NCBI GenBank assembly: GCA_030149025.1
Contig: JASBSH010000028.1
Span: 1 to 6,501 of the forward strand
Direction: 5' to 3'
Length of the DNA stretch: 6,501 nucleotides
From: Actinomycetales bacterium
GTDB taxonomy: Bacteria; Actinomycetota; Actinomycetes; Actinomycetales; BWSM-131
Below the pieces are notes generated by a model. That model was not told where the DNA came from. It saw only the letters and a list, made by a program, of their open reading frames with translations, and did no database searches. This document shows, in pieces, positions 6,308-6,501 of the stretch (the stretch's first letter is position 1; each line of letters opens with the position of its first letter). The position numbers and the translations under genes are program-made.

Positions 6308-6501
6308 TCATCGGGTGTCCGACGGTCCGGTGGTCACCAGGGCGCCGCTGACAACGCGACCGGCCTCAAGCCGTGCGACCGGTATCCGCCACGGGGAGCA
6401 GGACACGTAATCCAGGCCCACGCCGGGGAAGAACCCCACCGAGGCCGGGTCGCCGCCGTGCTCACCGCAGACCCCCAGCTCAAGGTCGGGATTCGCTGCG
6501 C
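6308..6501 (-). CDS. ppdK: Pyruvate phosphate dikinase, C-terminal 63 residues (5' end outside window)
   Basis: Minus-strand codons from the window edge to the TGA at 6310-6308 read ANPDLELGVCGEHGGDPAS, then GLDYVSCSPWRIPVARLEAG. This is the conserved end of the PEP/pyruvate-binding barrel of pyruvate phosphate dikinase. GVCGEHGGDP includes the catalytic cysteine (codon 6469-6467), and LDYVSCSP is the usual closing motif. The enzyme reversibly converts ATP, pyruvate and phosphate to PEP, AMP and pyrophosphate in the cytoplasm. The protein runs about 15-20 residues past the usual end, with a Gly/Thr/Ser-containing tail of no known role. It is the first visible gene of the minus-strand set and is followed 64 bp later by the Usp gene. 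Bacterial PEP synthase shares parts of this region, but the GEHGGDP form with this ending favours PPDK. Most of the gene is not visible. Confidence 0.9.
   Translation of the reverse strand, partial: AANPDLELGVCGEHGGDPASVGFFPGVGLDYVSCSPWRIPVARLEAGRVVSGALVTTGPSDTR

Noticed and set aside
1..6501. CRISPR array, tRNA/rRNA genes, transposases, attachment sites
   Set aside because: No regularly spaced repeats, no cloverleaf-like or rRNA sequence, and no transposase or integrase motifs were found in the window.

Overview
The window is very GC-rich. Its gene content (tandem-domain universal stress proteins, a phosphoribosyltransferase–hydrolase fusion, a CapA-like protein, an alcohol dehydrogenase and pyruvate phosphate dikinase) points to a high-GC actinobacterium. 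I cannot name a genus. The fusion and the CapA-like protein resemble, from memory, Mycobacterium tuberculosis Rv0571c and Rv0574c. Both belong to the DosR (hypoxia/dormancy) regulon, and UspA proteins are abundant in that regulon. My reading is that this is part of a dormancy or low-oxygen stress island of chromosomal type. No mobile element, RNA gene or CRISPR array is visible.

Layout, plus strand: the 3' part of a two-domain universal stress protein (1-548); a 107-bp gap with an imperfect DosR-like inverted repeat; a small unrecognised helical protein of 108 residues (656-982); a 92-bp gap with a perfect palindrome and a second weak DosR-like box; a complete two-domain UspA protein (1075-1932); a phosphoribosyltransferase fused to an alpha/beta hydrolase (1954-3300); and a CapA-family metallophosphoesterase-like protein (about 3248-4315). 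The last three genes are tightly packed (21-bp gap, then an overlap) and look co-transcribed.

Layout, minus strand, read right to left: the last 63 residues of pyruvate phosphate dikinase (6501-6308); a two-domain universal stress protein with degenerate nucleotide-binding motifs (6243-5317); and a zinc-dependent alcohol dehydrogenase (5292-4285). This set also looks like one transcription unit. It converges on the plus-strand set with a 31-bp overlap of the capA-like and adh reading frames, so no intergenic terminator separates the two units.

Inferred theme: energy and redox metabolism under low oxygen (PEP–pyruvate interconversion by PPDK, NAD(P)-linked alcohol/aldehyde turnover by ADH), nucleotide-sensing stress proteins, and nucleotide or ester salvage by the fusion enzyme. 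Coding is dense. No gene-free stretch exceeds about 110 bp.
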